From positions 1 to 48,902 of the forward strand of contig CAZAKZ010000023.1 of NCBI GenBank assembly GCA_964485695.1: a DNA stretch of 48,902 nucleotides, written 5' to 3'. The notes beneath the pieces were generated by a model. The model saw nothing but the letters and a program-made list of their open reading frames with translations. It was not told the origin of the DNA and searched no databases. Of the stretch, positions 25,230 through 33,394 are shown one piece after another. Position numbers and translations under genes: made by a program. Origin of the DNA: CAZAKZ01 sp964485695 (GTDB lineage: Bacteria > Planctomycetota > JAFGQW01). Positions within the stretch are counted from its first letter, which is position 1; every line of letters starts with the position of its first letter.

Positions 25230-26606
25230 ATGGCCCTGCCCATCATCGAACCGTTCCGGATCAAGAGCGTGGAGCCGATCCGGCACACCACTCGAGAAGA
25301 GCGCCGCCGCTATCTCGAGGAAGCCCACTTCAACCTGTTCACCCTGCGCGCCCGGGACGTCCTCATCGACCTGCTCACCGACAGCGGCACCTCCGCCATG
25401 TCCAGCCGCCAGTGGTCGGCCCTGATGCAGGGAGACGAGAGCTACGCCGGGTCCGAGAGCTACTTCCGGCTCAAGACACAGGTGGACAGACTCACCGGCC
25501 ATACTCACCTGATCCCCACCCACCAGGGCCGGGCCGCCGAAAGGATCCTGTTCCAGATCCTGGGCGGGCCGGGCAAGGTGTTCCTGAGCAACACCTTCTT
25601 CGACACCACCCGGGCTAACATCGAGTTCGCCGGCTCCACGGCCGTGGACTGCGTGTGCGCCGAGGCGGACGACCTGGAATCGGAAGCGCCCTTCAAGGGC
25701 AACATCGACCTCCAGAAGATGGAGCGCGCCCTCGAGGACCACGGCAAGAGCGTCACCGCCTGCATCATGACCGTCACCAACAACTCCAGCGGCGGCCAGC
25801 CGGTGTCGATGCAGAACCTCCGCGACGCCCGGGCCGTGCTGGATCGGTATGGAGTGCCCATGTTCCTGGACGCCTGCCGCTTCGCCGAGAATGCCTACCT
25901 GATCAAGATCCGGGAGCCGGGGTACGAGAACACTCCCATCCTGGACATCGTGCAGGAGATGTTCTCCCTGGTGGACGCCGCCACCTTCTCGGGCAAGAAG
26001 GACGCCCTGGCCAACATGGGCGGCTTCCTGACGGTGCGCGATGAATCCCTGGCCGAGGCGGCCCGGGGTCTGCTCACCATCACCGAGGGATTTCCCACCT
26101 ACGGCGGCATGTCCGGCCGGGACCTGGACGCCATGGCGGCCGGCCTGGAAGAGGTGCTGGAGGAGGACTACCTGAACTACCGCATCGCCTCCACGGCCTG
26201 GACCGCCCGGGGATTGAAATCCAAGGGCGTTCCCATTATCAACCCGCCGGGCGGCCACGCCGTCTACGTCAACGCCACGGCCTGGCTGGACCACCTGGAG
26301 CCCGAGGCGCTGCCGGGCCAGGCCCTCGTCAACGGCCTCTACGAGCACTACGGCATCCGCACCGTGGAGATCGGCACGGTCATGTTCGGCAAGCGGAACC
26401 CGGATACCGGGGACCTGATCCCGGCCAGGCGCGACCTCGTCCGGTTCGCCATTCCCCGCCGGACCTACACCCAGTCGCAGATGGAATACGTGGTGGAGGC
26501 CATGGGCGAGCTGTCGGAGAAGCGCCACGAGCTCCCTGGCTACCGGATCACGAAGATGCCCGATTTCCTCCCCCACTTCACCGCGCACTTCGAGCCTATC
26601 CCCTAG
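25230..26606 (+). CDS. Tryptophanase or tyrosine phenol-lyase family PLP enzyme
   Basis: The 458-residue protein matches the beta-eliminating lyase family along its whole length. Segments include DLLTDSGTSAMSSRQW, GDESYAGSESY, PTHQGRAAE, FLDACRFAENAYLI and SGKKDALANMGGFL with the PLP-binding Lys. Tryptophanase cleaves tryptophan to indole, pyruvate and ammonia. The C-terminal IRTVEIGTVMFGKRNPDTG resembles tryptophanase, where tyrosine phenol-lyase has an Arg in place of the Ile, so tryptophanase is preferred. ATG 25230 matches the family start EPFRIKSVEPI. Element E1 lies directly upstream; a TnaC-like leader peptide was looked for but not identified. Confidence 0.93.
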   Translation: MALPIIEPFRIKSVEPIRHTTREERRRYLEEAHFNLFTLRARDVLIDLLTDSGTSAMSSRQWSALMQGDESYAGSESYFRLKTQVDRLTGHTHLIPTHQGRAAERILFQILGGPGKVFLSNTFFDTTRANIEFAGSTAVDCVCAEADDLESEAPFKGNIDLQKMERALEDHGKSVTACIMTVTNNSSGGQPVSMQNLRDARAVLDRYGVPMFLDACRFAENAYLIKIREPGYENTPILDIVQEMFSLVDAATFSGKKDALANMGGFLTVRDESLAEAARGLLTITEGFPTYGGMSGRDLDAMAAGLEEVLEEDYLNYRIASTAWTARGLKSKGVPIINPPGGHAVYVNATAWLDHLEPEALPGQALVNGLYEHYGIRTVEIGTVMFGKRNPDTGDLIPARRDLVRFAIPRRTYTQSQMEYVVEAMGELSEKRHELPGYRITKMPDFLPHFTAHFEPIP

Positions 26607-26732
26607 TGGGATGTACCTTGAAGATTGCGGCTTTCCGCAGCGGGTGAAATCCCGGTCCACGGGAATCCTGTATACCTGACTGCCGGTGGAACCCCACGAG
26701 CAAGGGGTATGCCGCCGGAAGGAGAAGGTCCC
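26607..26732 (+). promoter_or_regulatory. Structured leader between tryptophanase and MoxR genes
   Basis: Small perfect stems are packed into the 126-bp spacer: GCGG/CCGC (26627-26638), CGGG/CCCG (26641-26654), and GTATACC/GGTATGC (26670-26676 with 26706-26712), which encloses GTGG/CCAC (26686-26697). GGAAGGAGAAGG, the ribosome binding site, starts 5 nt after the last stem. The packing suggests an RNA element controlling the MoxR-vWA genes, but it matches no class I can name. Confidence 0.35.
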
Positions 26733-28061
26733 ATGCAGGAAAAAACGGAGGACGCCGCGCAAATACTTTCGCTCCCCATCGGTCCCCGGGTCGTCGAGGC
26801 CGTGGGTGTGGCCTATCGCGCCCGCCGCCCCACGCTCCTGGAGGGTCCCACCGGCGTCGGAAAGAGCGAGATCGTGGCCCAGGCGGCGGAGGCCCTCGAG
26901 ATCCAGCTCATCATCCTGGACCTGAGCCTCCTCGAGCCGCCTGACCTGGTGGGTCTGCCCGTCTTCGAGAAGGGCCGCACCACATACGCGCCTCCGGAGA
27001 TCCTGCCCACCGGGGGCGCGGGCATCCTGATGCTCGAGGAGCTCAACCGGGCCGAGCGCTACATCCAGCAGCCCGCGCTCCAGCTTCTCACGGCAAGGCG
27101 GCTCCACACCTACGAGCTGCCCGATGGCTGGTGCACCTGCGCCGCTATCAATCCAGAGAACGAGGACTACCAGGTGACGCCCCTGGACCCGGCGCTCCGG
27201 TCGAGGTTCCTGAATCTGGTCGTCAACTCAGACCGCTCGATCTGGATCGACTGGGCCGAACAGAACGCGGTCCACCCCGCGGTCCTCGACGTGGCCCGGA
27301 CCCACGACCGGTTCCTGGAGACCATCCCGCCCCGCACCTGGAAATACGTCTCCGATCTGCTCCACACCGTCACCCTTGAGGAATCCCGGAATGCCGTTCT
27401 GATCTCGGACCTGCTGGGCGGGTACCTGCCCCCCTCCCTGGTCCGCCTGGTGAAGCGCAGCTTCGACCGGGCAGACTCCGGCCTGAAGATCGACATCGTC
27501 CGCATGATTCGCGACTACGACCTCAGCAGGAAACGGAATACCCTGAGAGCGAAGCTCCTGGAATTGAGGGATCGAGGCCGTACCGACCTCCTGGATCAGA
27601 TCACCCACCAGGTGCTCTCGGTCCTGCAGGGGCCGCAGCTCCAGGCCATGATCGCGCGCCAGGAATTCAAGCTGTCCGCCTTCGAAAAGATGCTCATGGA
27701 TCTGCCCGGCGACCACCGTGAGCGACTCCAGGAGGAGCTCGGCCACAATCCCATGGCCGCCGACCTCCTCGAGGTGAAGCCCCTGCAGATCCTGAACGGG
27801 TACAGGGGCAGCGCGCTCTCCAGGAAGATCGACCGCTGGCTTCGGGACGCCTCCAAGCTGCACCGGGTCCTGCTCCTCGCCAGCAGCCTCCGTCGCCACG
27901 TGGAGTGCCTGAAACCGGGCAAGGAGCTGAACCGGATCCGCAACAGCAACGGCGCCCGGGGAAGCCTCGGCCGGTTCCTGACCCAGATCGGACCGCGGTG
28001 GGGCAAGCCCCTGAAGGAGACCCTGTCCCGCCTGGACATCACGCCGCTGGGGTGCGGGTAG
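26733..28061 (+). CDS. MoxR-type AAA+ ATPase
   Basis: The 442-residue protein has an N-terminal AAA+ module: Walker A EGPTGVGKSE, Walker B GILMLEELNRA, sensor AINPENEDY and Arg finger region LDPALRSRF. MoxR ATPases act as chaperones that insert metal cofactors or remodel complexes together with vWA-domain partners, and such a partner follows after 12 bp. The remaining 200 residues are helical without a named domain. ATG 26733 is chosen because GGAAGGAGAAGG lies just before it; the frame is open to 26625 without another such site. Confidence 0.93.
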   Translation: MQEKTEDAAQILSLPIGPRVVEAVGVAYRARRPTLLEGPTGVGKSEIVAQAAEALEIQLIILDLSLLEPPDLVGLPVFEKGRTTYAPPEILPTGGAGILMLEELNRAERYIQQPALQLLTARRLHTYELPDGWCTCAAINPENEDYQVTPLDPALRSRFLNLVVNSDRSIWIDWAEQNAVHPAVLDVARTHDRFLETIPPRTWKYVSDLLHTVTLEESRNAVLISDLLGGYLPPSLVRLVKRSFDRADSGLKIDIVRMIRDYDLSRKRNTLRAKLLELRDRGRTDLLDQITHQVLSVLQGPQLQAMIARQEFKLSAFEKMLMDLPGDHRERLQEELGHNPMAADLLEVKPLQILNGYRGSALSRKIDRWLRDASKLHRVLLLASSLRRHVECLKPGKELNRIRNSNGARGSLGRFLTQIGPRWGKPLKETLSRLDITPLGCG

Positions 28062-28073
28062 AGGGAGACAAAC

Positions 28074-29495
28074 ATGGGCAACACGGGCAACACGGGCAAC
28101 ACGGGCAACACGGGCAACACGGACAACACGGGCAACACGGATAGCGACAAGCACCCCGAGATGCGCGACTGGCTGCAGAAGTTCGTGTCCGATCCGGTGT
28201 TTCTGGATCAGTATCCCCACTACGCCTTCATCCTGGCCAGGCTGGATCCCGTGCTGGACCCGGCCGTGAAGGTCCTCGGGGTGTCCCTCCACGGCTCCCG
28301 GTTCCGCCTCCACGTCAACATCGATTTCTTCCTCCGGGAACCCGGATACCTGAGAGGGCTGCTGCTTCACGAGGTGCACCACATCGTCCTGGGTCACCTC
28401 ACCCACCCCAAGTTCCGCGGCGTGGTGCACCCGGACCTGATGGAGGTCGCTATGGAGATCTCCGCTAACGAACACATCCGGGAGCCCCTTCCGGGAAAGC
28501 CCTTTCTGATCGAGGACTTCACGGCATTCGGCATCCGCCCGGGGCAGAGCACCCTGCACCGCTATGAAAAACTCGCCCGAGCCCGGCAAGAGGGGAAGCT
28601 CCCCCACACCGGCCTCCACACGACTAGCGGCCGGCCGGTGGACGACCACCTGCCCCGGGGCGTCGGAGCCGTGCATCCCCGCACGCCCCTGCCCCTTCCG
28701 GGCAGCCAGGAAGCCCTCCTCCGGCTGCTCCAGAGGGTTCGCGCACAGTCCAACCACGACTCCTTTGACGTGCGCGCGCGCGCGAACCGTTTCCGGCGCA
28801 TCCTGGAGGGGATCCACCCGGGTCACATCCGCGAGGCCCTGAAAGTGACCGACCAAGAACCGGAACCGGGCTTGCACTGGAAAATGGACTGGAAGACCGC
28901 TCTCCGCATGTTCCTGGCCCGGGTACGAACCCCGGTGCACACCTATACCCGGGCCAGCCGCAGATTCCCGGACCACATCGGCCAAATTCCCGGCCGGACC
29001 TACTTTCTCTCCCGGGTGGAAAGGCCCTCCCTGATCGTGGCCATCGACACCTCCGGCAGCATGGACCGTTCCCTGCTCGCTCGAATCGGCCGCCAGCTCG
29101 TAGCCCTGCACGGCCACGTCAAGATCACCGTGGTGGAGTGCGACGCCAAGATCCAGCGCGTCTACCCATTCACGGGCGCGCTCCGGGAGGTGGTCGGCCG
29201 GGGAGGCACGGACTTCCGGCCCGTCTTCGATCCGGCGTTTCTCCGGCACCACCGCCCGGACGGCATCATCTACTTCACCGACGGCAACGGTCGCTACCCG
29301 GAGGAGAACCCCCGGGTGAAGACGCTGTGGGTGCTGCCCTGCCCGGAGCTCTTTAAGTGCCCGTGGGGCGAAAAGGCGCGGCTACCGGGGGAAGACACCC
29401 GGACGGGCCTGTTCAGGGCTTCGGTTTCGACTTCGGCCGCGCCGCAAACGCTTCGGCCAGGCCCGGCACCTCGCCGGCGCCCCTTGGCACGGTGA
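28074..29495 (+). CDS. vWA domain protein with DUF2201-like metallopeptidase-type domain
   Basis: The 473-residue protein opens with an unusual GNT tripeptide repeat. A domain with LLLHEVHHIVLGHLTH (about residue 100) follows, a zincin-type HExxH site as in DUF2201 proteins. The C-terminal vWA domain has the MIDAS motif AIDTSGSMD, GRGGTDFRPVF and IYFTDGNGRYP. It is the usual partner of the preceding MoxR ATPase; the pair probably forms a chaperone-like complex with unknown clients. Similar proteins tend to end near the CPWG motif, so the last 35 residues, rich in Arg and Pro, may be a read-through extension. That extension overlaps the convergent S9 peptidase gene by 83 bp. Confidence 0.92.
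   Translation: MGNTGNTGNTGNTGNTDNTGNTDSDKHPEMRDWLQKFVSDPVFLDQYPHYAFILARLDPVLDPAVKVLGVSLHGSRFRLHVNIDFFLREPGYLRGLLLHEVHHIVLGHLTHPKFRGVVHPDLMEVAMEISANEHIREPLPGKPFLIEDFTAFGIRPGQSTLHRYEKLARARQEGKLPHTGLHTTSGRPVDDHLPRGVGAVHPRTPLPLPGSQEALLRLLQRVRAQSNHDSFDVRARANRFRRILEGIHPGHIREALKVTDQEPEPGLHWKMDWKTALRMFLARVRTPVHTYTRASRRFPDHIGQIPGRTYFLSRVERPSLIVAIDTSGSMDRSLLARIGRQLVALHGHVKITVVECDAKIQRVYPFTGALREVVGRGGTDFRPVFDPAFLRHHRPDGIIYFTDGNGRYPEENPRVKTLWVLPCPELFKCPWGEKARLPGEDTRTGLFRASVSTSAAPQTLRPGPAPRRRPLAR
28077..28139 (+). repeat. 9-bp coding tandem repeat, seven units
   Basis: GGCAACACG is repeated seven times directly after the start codon (the sixth unit begins GAC), encoding Gly-Asn-Thr repeats. The unit preserves the frame, so slippage could lengthen or shorten the N-terminus without inactivating the gene. 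Confidence 0.95.
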
Positions 29496-31494
29496 TGCTG
29501 GATCCCTCGAAGTCCTTTCCGATGGCCTCGTACCGCCCGCCGAGACAGCGGGCCAGGAACGCCTCGGTCACGGCAAAGAACGCCTTGCTGTTCTCCGGCC
29601 GGCGAAAGCCGTGGCCCTCGTCGGGAAACAAAACGTAGGTCACGGGGATCTTCTTCTCCGCCATGGCCTTGACGATCTGGTCCGACTCCGCCTGTTTGAC
29701 GCGGGGGTCGTTGGCTCCCTGACCGATGAGCAGCGGCCTGCAGATGCGATCCACGCGGCCGAGGGGAGACCGTTCAGCGAGGAGCTTCCGTCCCGCCTCG
29801 GTGCGTACATCCCCCACGCGGGAGGTGAACATGTCCAGCATCGGCTTCCAGTAGGGCGGGATCGCCTCGATGAGAGTGATGAGATTCGACGGCCCCACGA
29901 TGTCCACGCCGCAGGCGAACCGGTCCGGCGTATAGGTCAGGCCGACCAGGGTGGCGTATCCGCCGTAGCTCCCGCCCATGACGGCCACCCGGTCCGGATC
30001 CGCGATGTTCTCCTGAATCGCCCAGTCCACGGCGTCCAGCAGATCGTCGTGCATCTTCCCTGCCCACTCCAGGTTCGAGGCGTTGACGAATTTCTTCCCG
30101 AAGCCCGTGGATCCGCGGAAGTTCACGCTCAGCACCGCATAACCGCGGTTGGCGAGCCACTGGTGGAGGGGATTGTACCCCCAGCGGTCCCGGGCCCAGG
30201 GTCCGCCGTGGACCAGGAGCACCATGGGGAGTGGTCTTGCGGGCCGACCCGTGGCGTGGGGATCCAGGTCCACGGGCAGCGAGAGGTAGCTCACCAGGTC
30301 CAGGCCGTCCCGGGACCGGATCACCACGGGGTGCATCCTCGACAACATCAGGCCTTCCAGGGCCTTGCGGTTGGTGAACAGGAACCTGGCTTTCTTCTTT
30401 GTGCGGTCGTAGTGGTAGTACCGCACCGGGCCGTTATCCATGACGTAGGTCACGATCCAGCACCGGTCATCCAGCGACCGGCTTCCGATGTTCACCTCTC
30501 CATCCGCCACCGTCTTCAGGATATCCAGGTCGGCCTTGACTCCCTCATCGAAGACCTTCGTCTCGCGCCGGGTGTAGGTGAAGGACACGGCTTCGATGGT
30601 CTTCTCGGTGGGATGGCCCATGACCCTGCTCACGTCGGCCCGCGGATCGGATGCAATCACCTTCCCGGCCCCCGTGGCCATGTCGCACGCCACCAGCGCC
30701 GCCGTGTTCCGGCCCCGGCTGTCCAGCATGTAGAGGATCTCGCCGGTCTTGTCGAAGCTCACGGGCCGGGTGGTCTGCATGTCCTCGGCCGAGATCTTCA
30801 GGAACGACGTCCAGCCCTCGCCGTCGTCGGACCGCTTGAAGATCTCGCTCCCCCCGTCCCGGGTGACCCGTACGGCCAGCCGCACCCGGTAGTCGTCGTC
30901 GGAGACGAAGCGGAGGTACCCCTCGTTCTTCAGTACCCGCTTGCGTTTGCCCGTCCGGAGGTTCATCCGGTAGATATCGTGGAGCCGCCGATCCCGGTCG
31001 TTGAGGCCGATGAGCAGCTCTTCCGGGTGCTTGTGGCTGACGCCCTGGAACTGTGCCCTGACCCCCTTCAAGGGCGTCATGTCCCGGGTCTCGCCCGTCT
31101 TCAGATCCGTGGCGTATATGTGCCAGTTCTCGTCCCCGTCCCTGTCCTGGATGTAGAGGATGTGGCGGTTGTCATGGGCCCAGAAGTAGGCACGGATACC
31201 TCGCTTCCTGTCCCGGGTGACCGCCCGGGCCGCCTCCGGCCTGTCCACGGGCCCCACCCACACGTTCATCACTCCGTCCACCGCAGCCAGGTACGCCATC
31301 TTCGTGCCGTCGGGGCTGATCCGGGGGGCGGCCCGGTCCGGATTTCCGAACAGGGCGGAACGCGGAATCAGGGGCGAAACGACCTTTGCCTCCTGTTCCC
31401 CTGCTTTCGTTTGTTGAACGGGCGTCCGGGCGCACCCGGCAAAGCACGCGGCCAGGACAATCCCACACCACAGCAAGCACCTGATGGACTTCAT
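29413..31494 (-). CDS. S9 prolyl-oligopeptidase family lipoprotein peptidase
   Basis: A lipoprotein signal (MKSIRCLLWCGIVLAACFAGC) precedes a seven-bladed propeller region (residues about 50-390) and an alpha/beta-hydrolase domain. The triad lies in GGSYGGYAT (Ser), QGANDPRV (Asp) and DEGHGF (His). S9 enzymes cleave oligopeptides, and the lipobox places this one in the cell envelope. ATG 31494 is chosen because it starts the signal peptide and has AGAGGAAAG upstream; the frame continues to 31869 without a better site. It is divergent from the sulfatase gene and overlaps the vWA gene tail-to-tail. Confidence 0.94.
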   Translation of the reverse strand: MKSIRCLLWCGIVLAACFAGCARTPVQQTKAGEQEAKVVSPLIPRSALFGNPDRAAPRISPDGTKMAYLAAVDGVMNVWVGPVDRPEAARAVTRDRKRGIRAYFWAHDNRHILYIQDRDGDENWHIYATDLKTGETRDMTPLKGVRAQFQGVSHKHPEELLIGLNDRDRRLHDIYRMNLRTGKRKRVLKNEGYLRFVSDDDYRVRLAVRVTRDGGSEIFKRSDDGEGWTSFLKISAEDMQTTRPVSFDKTGEILYMLDSRGRNTAALVACDMATGAGKVIASDPRADVSRVMGHPTEKTIEAVSFTYTRRETKVFDEGVKADLDILKTVADGEVNIGSRSLDDRCWIVTYVMDNGPVRYYHYDRTKKKARFLFTNRKALEGLMLSRMHPVVIRSRDGLDLVSYLSLPVDLDPHATGRPARPLPMVLLVHGGPWARDRWGYNPLHQWLANRGYAVLSVNFRGSTGFGKKFVNASNLEWAGKMHDDLLDAVDWAIQENIADPDRVAVMGGSYGGYATLVGLTYTPDRFACGVDIVGPSNLITLIEAIPPYWKPMLDMFTSRVGDVRTEAGRKLLAERSPLGRVDRICRPLLIGQGANDPRVKQAESDQIVKAMAEKKIPVTYVLFPDEGHGFRRPENSKAFFAVTEAFLARCLGGRYEAIGKDFEGSSITVPRGAGEVPGLAEAFAARPKSKPKP

Positions 31495-31729
31495 GACGTT
31501 CTTTCCTCTCGGGTTCATGGATCCGACGCGACTCTCCATGCCTTGAAATACCCGTAGACAGGACGGCTGTTGGATTTTCCTGCCCGCACGTGACCACATT
31601 CCCGGCCGAAAAGCAAGGCGTGAGAGCGGCTTGACGCCCGGGGTGGTTTCCCGGGATAATCCCTCTTTCCCTGAGATCACTGAAATCACCCTGCATCCCT
31701 GACCTCCTCCCCTCGAAGGGATCGAAGAC

Positions 31730-33307
31730 ATGAACACCTTGAACACCGTCAGTCGCAGACAGTTCCTCCACTGGACCCTGGCCGGTGCGACCGCGTGCGC
31801 GCTGCCCGGTTGTGCGGCCCTGCCCCGACATGGAGGGGCCGAAAAGAAGCGGCCCAACGTGCTCTTCATCGCCGTGGATGACCTGCGGCCCGAGCTGGGA
31901 TGCTACGGGAACTCCTACGTCCGGAGCCCGGCCATCGACGGCCTGGCCCGGGAGGGCGTGGTATTCACCCGCGCCTACTGCCAGCAGTCCCAGTGCAATG
32001 CCTCGCGGGCGAGCCTCCTGACCGGGCTCCGGCCCGATACCATCCGGGTCTGGGACCTGAGGACCGACTTCCGGAAGAACGCGCCCGACGTGGTGACGCT
32101 TCCCCAGCAATTCAAGGAGTGCGGCTACCACACCGCTGCCATCGGGAAGATCTACCACAACACCCTGCCGGACCCGAAGTCCTGGAGTGAAGAGAAGCTC
32201 CACATCAAGGGCTACCCCTTTGATCCCGACGCCGTCTACCGGACCCCGGAGAACATCAAACTCCAGGAGGCAAAGAAGAGCGAGATCCTGGCTCAGGGCC
32301 GACAGAAGCGCTACATCGACCGGCTGGGGGAATGGTACCTGAAGACGGCCTCCACCGAGTGCGCGGACGTGCCCGACAGCGCCTACTTCGACGGCGCCCA
32401 GACCGACGTGGCCATCGAAAAGATGAAGGACCTTGCGGCGAGTGATACCCCCTTCTTCTTCGGCATCGGCTACTACCGGCCCCACCTGCCCTTCAACGCA
32501 CCCAGGAAGTACTGGGACCTCTACGACCGCAGCAAGATCCCGCTCGCAAAAAACGACTTCATCCCGAAGAACGCTCCGGTCATGGCAATCAACAACCTGA
32601 GGGAGCTCAGGAGCTACACTGAATTCAAGACCGCGCCCTATCCCCACGAGAGCAAGCTCACCGAGGCCCAGGCCAGGCTCCTGAAGCACGGCTACCTCGC
32701 CAGTGTGAGCTACGTGGACGCCCAGATCCAGCGCCTCCTGGACGCCCTGGACCGCCTCGGGATCCGGGACAACACCGTCATCGTGCTGTGGGGCGACCAC
32801 GGCTGGAAACTCGGCGAACACGGTAGCTGGTGCAAGATGACCAACTACGAGATCGACACCCGGGTGCCCCTGATCGTGAGCGATCCCGGGGCCCGCGGCA
32901 ACGGCACGAAATCCGATTGCCTCGTGGAGTTCGTGGACATCTATCCCACCCTGTGCGACCTGGCGGGCCTGTCCGTACCCGGAACGCTCGAAGGAACCAG
33001 CTTCGCTCCGCTCCTGGACAAACCCGACCGGCCGTGGAAGACGGCGGCCTTCAGCCAGTTCATGAGGGACGGGGTCTGGCAGTCCCCGGACGGCAAGGAC
33101 TACATGGGATACACCATCCGCACCGACCGCTACCGCTACGTTGAGTGGTACCACTGGAAATCGGGCGAGTACGCGGCCCGCGAGCTCTACGACCACGAGA
33201 CAGATCCGGAAGAAAACGTCAACGTCGCTGAAGCGCCCGGGTACGAGGCCGTGGTGAAGGACCTGGCGGCCCGGCTCAAAGCCGGCTGGCGCGCGGCCCG
33301 GCCCTGA
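31730..33307 (+). CDS. Tat-exported sulfatase, iduronate-2-sulfatase-like
   Basis: The 525-residue protein has a twin-arginine signal (SRRQFLHWTLAGATACALPG) that may also be lipidated at GCAAL. NVLFIAVDDLRPELGCYGN holds the metal-binding Asp pair. QCNASRASLLTG is the active-site motif, where Cys is converted to formylglycine; it reads C-N-A-S-R rather than the standard C-x-P-x-R. LWGDHGWKLGEHG holds further metal ligands. The length and LRPDTIRVWDL fit the iduronate-2-sulfatase group that desulfates polysaccharides. The natural substrate is unknown. An anaerobic or aerobic formylglycine-generating enzyme is needed but is not in the window. Confidence 0.94.
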   Translation: MNTLNTVSRRQFLHWTLAGATACALPGCAALPRHGGAEKKRPNVLFIAVDDLRPELGCYGNSYVRSPAIDGLAREGVVFTRAYCQQSQCNASRASLLTGLRPDTIRVWDLRTDFRKNAPDVVTLPQQFKECGYHTAAIGKIYHNTLPDPKSWSEEKLHIKGYPFDPDAVYRTPENIKLQEAKKSEILAQGRQKRYIDRLGEWYLKTASTECADVPDSAYFDGAQTDVAIEKMKDLAASDTPFFFGIGYYRPHLPFNAPRKYWDLYDRSKIPLAKNDFIPKNAPVMAINNLRELRSYTEFKTAPYPHESKLTEAQARLLKHGYLASVSYVDAQIQRLLDALDRLGIRDNTVIVLWGDHGWKLGEHGSWCKMTNYEIDTRVPLIVSDPGARGNGTKSDCLVEFVDIYPTLCDLAGLSVPGTLEGTSFAPLLDKPDRPWKTAAFSQFMRDGVWQSPDGKDYMGYTIRTDRYRYVEWYHWKSGEYAARELYDHETDPEENVNVAEAPGYEAVVKDLAARLKAGWRAARP

Positions 33308-33394
33308 AAGAATTTCACCTCACTCTCCGTCCGCCACCTTGCCTGTCGGCGGAGAACGCCCTGAGTGGCAGAGCGAGACAAGGGGAACGCATCG

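Noticed and set aside
26640..26700. Possible cobalamin riboswitch in the MoxR leader
   Set aside because: GGGTGAAATCCC recalls part of the cobalamin core, but the other conserved blocks, including the GCCACTGT-type segment and B12 box, are absent.
28080..28140. CRISPR-like repeat
   Set aside because: The units are 9 bp, contiguous, without spacers and in frame with a coding region, so this is a coding microsatellite.
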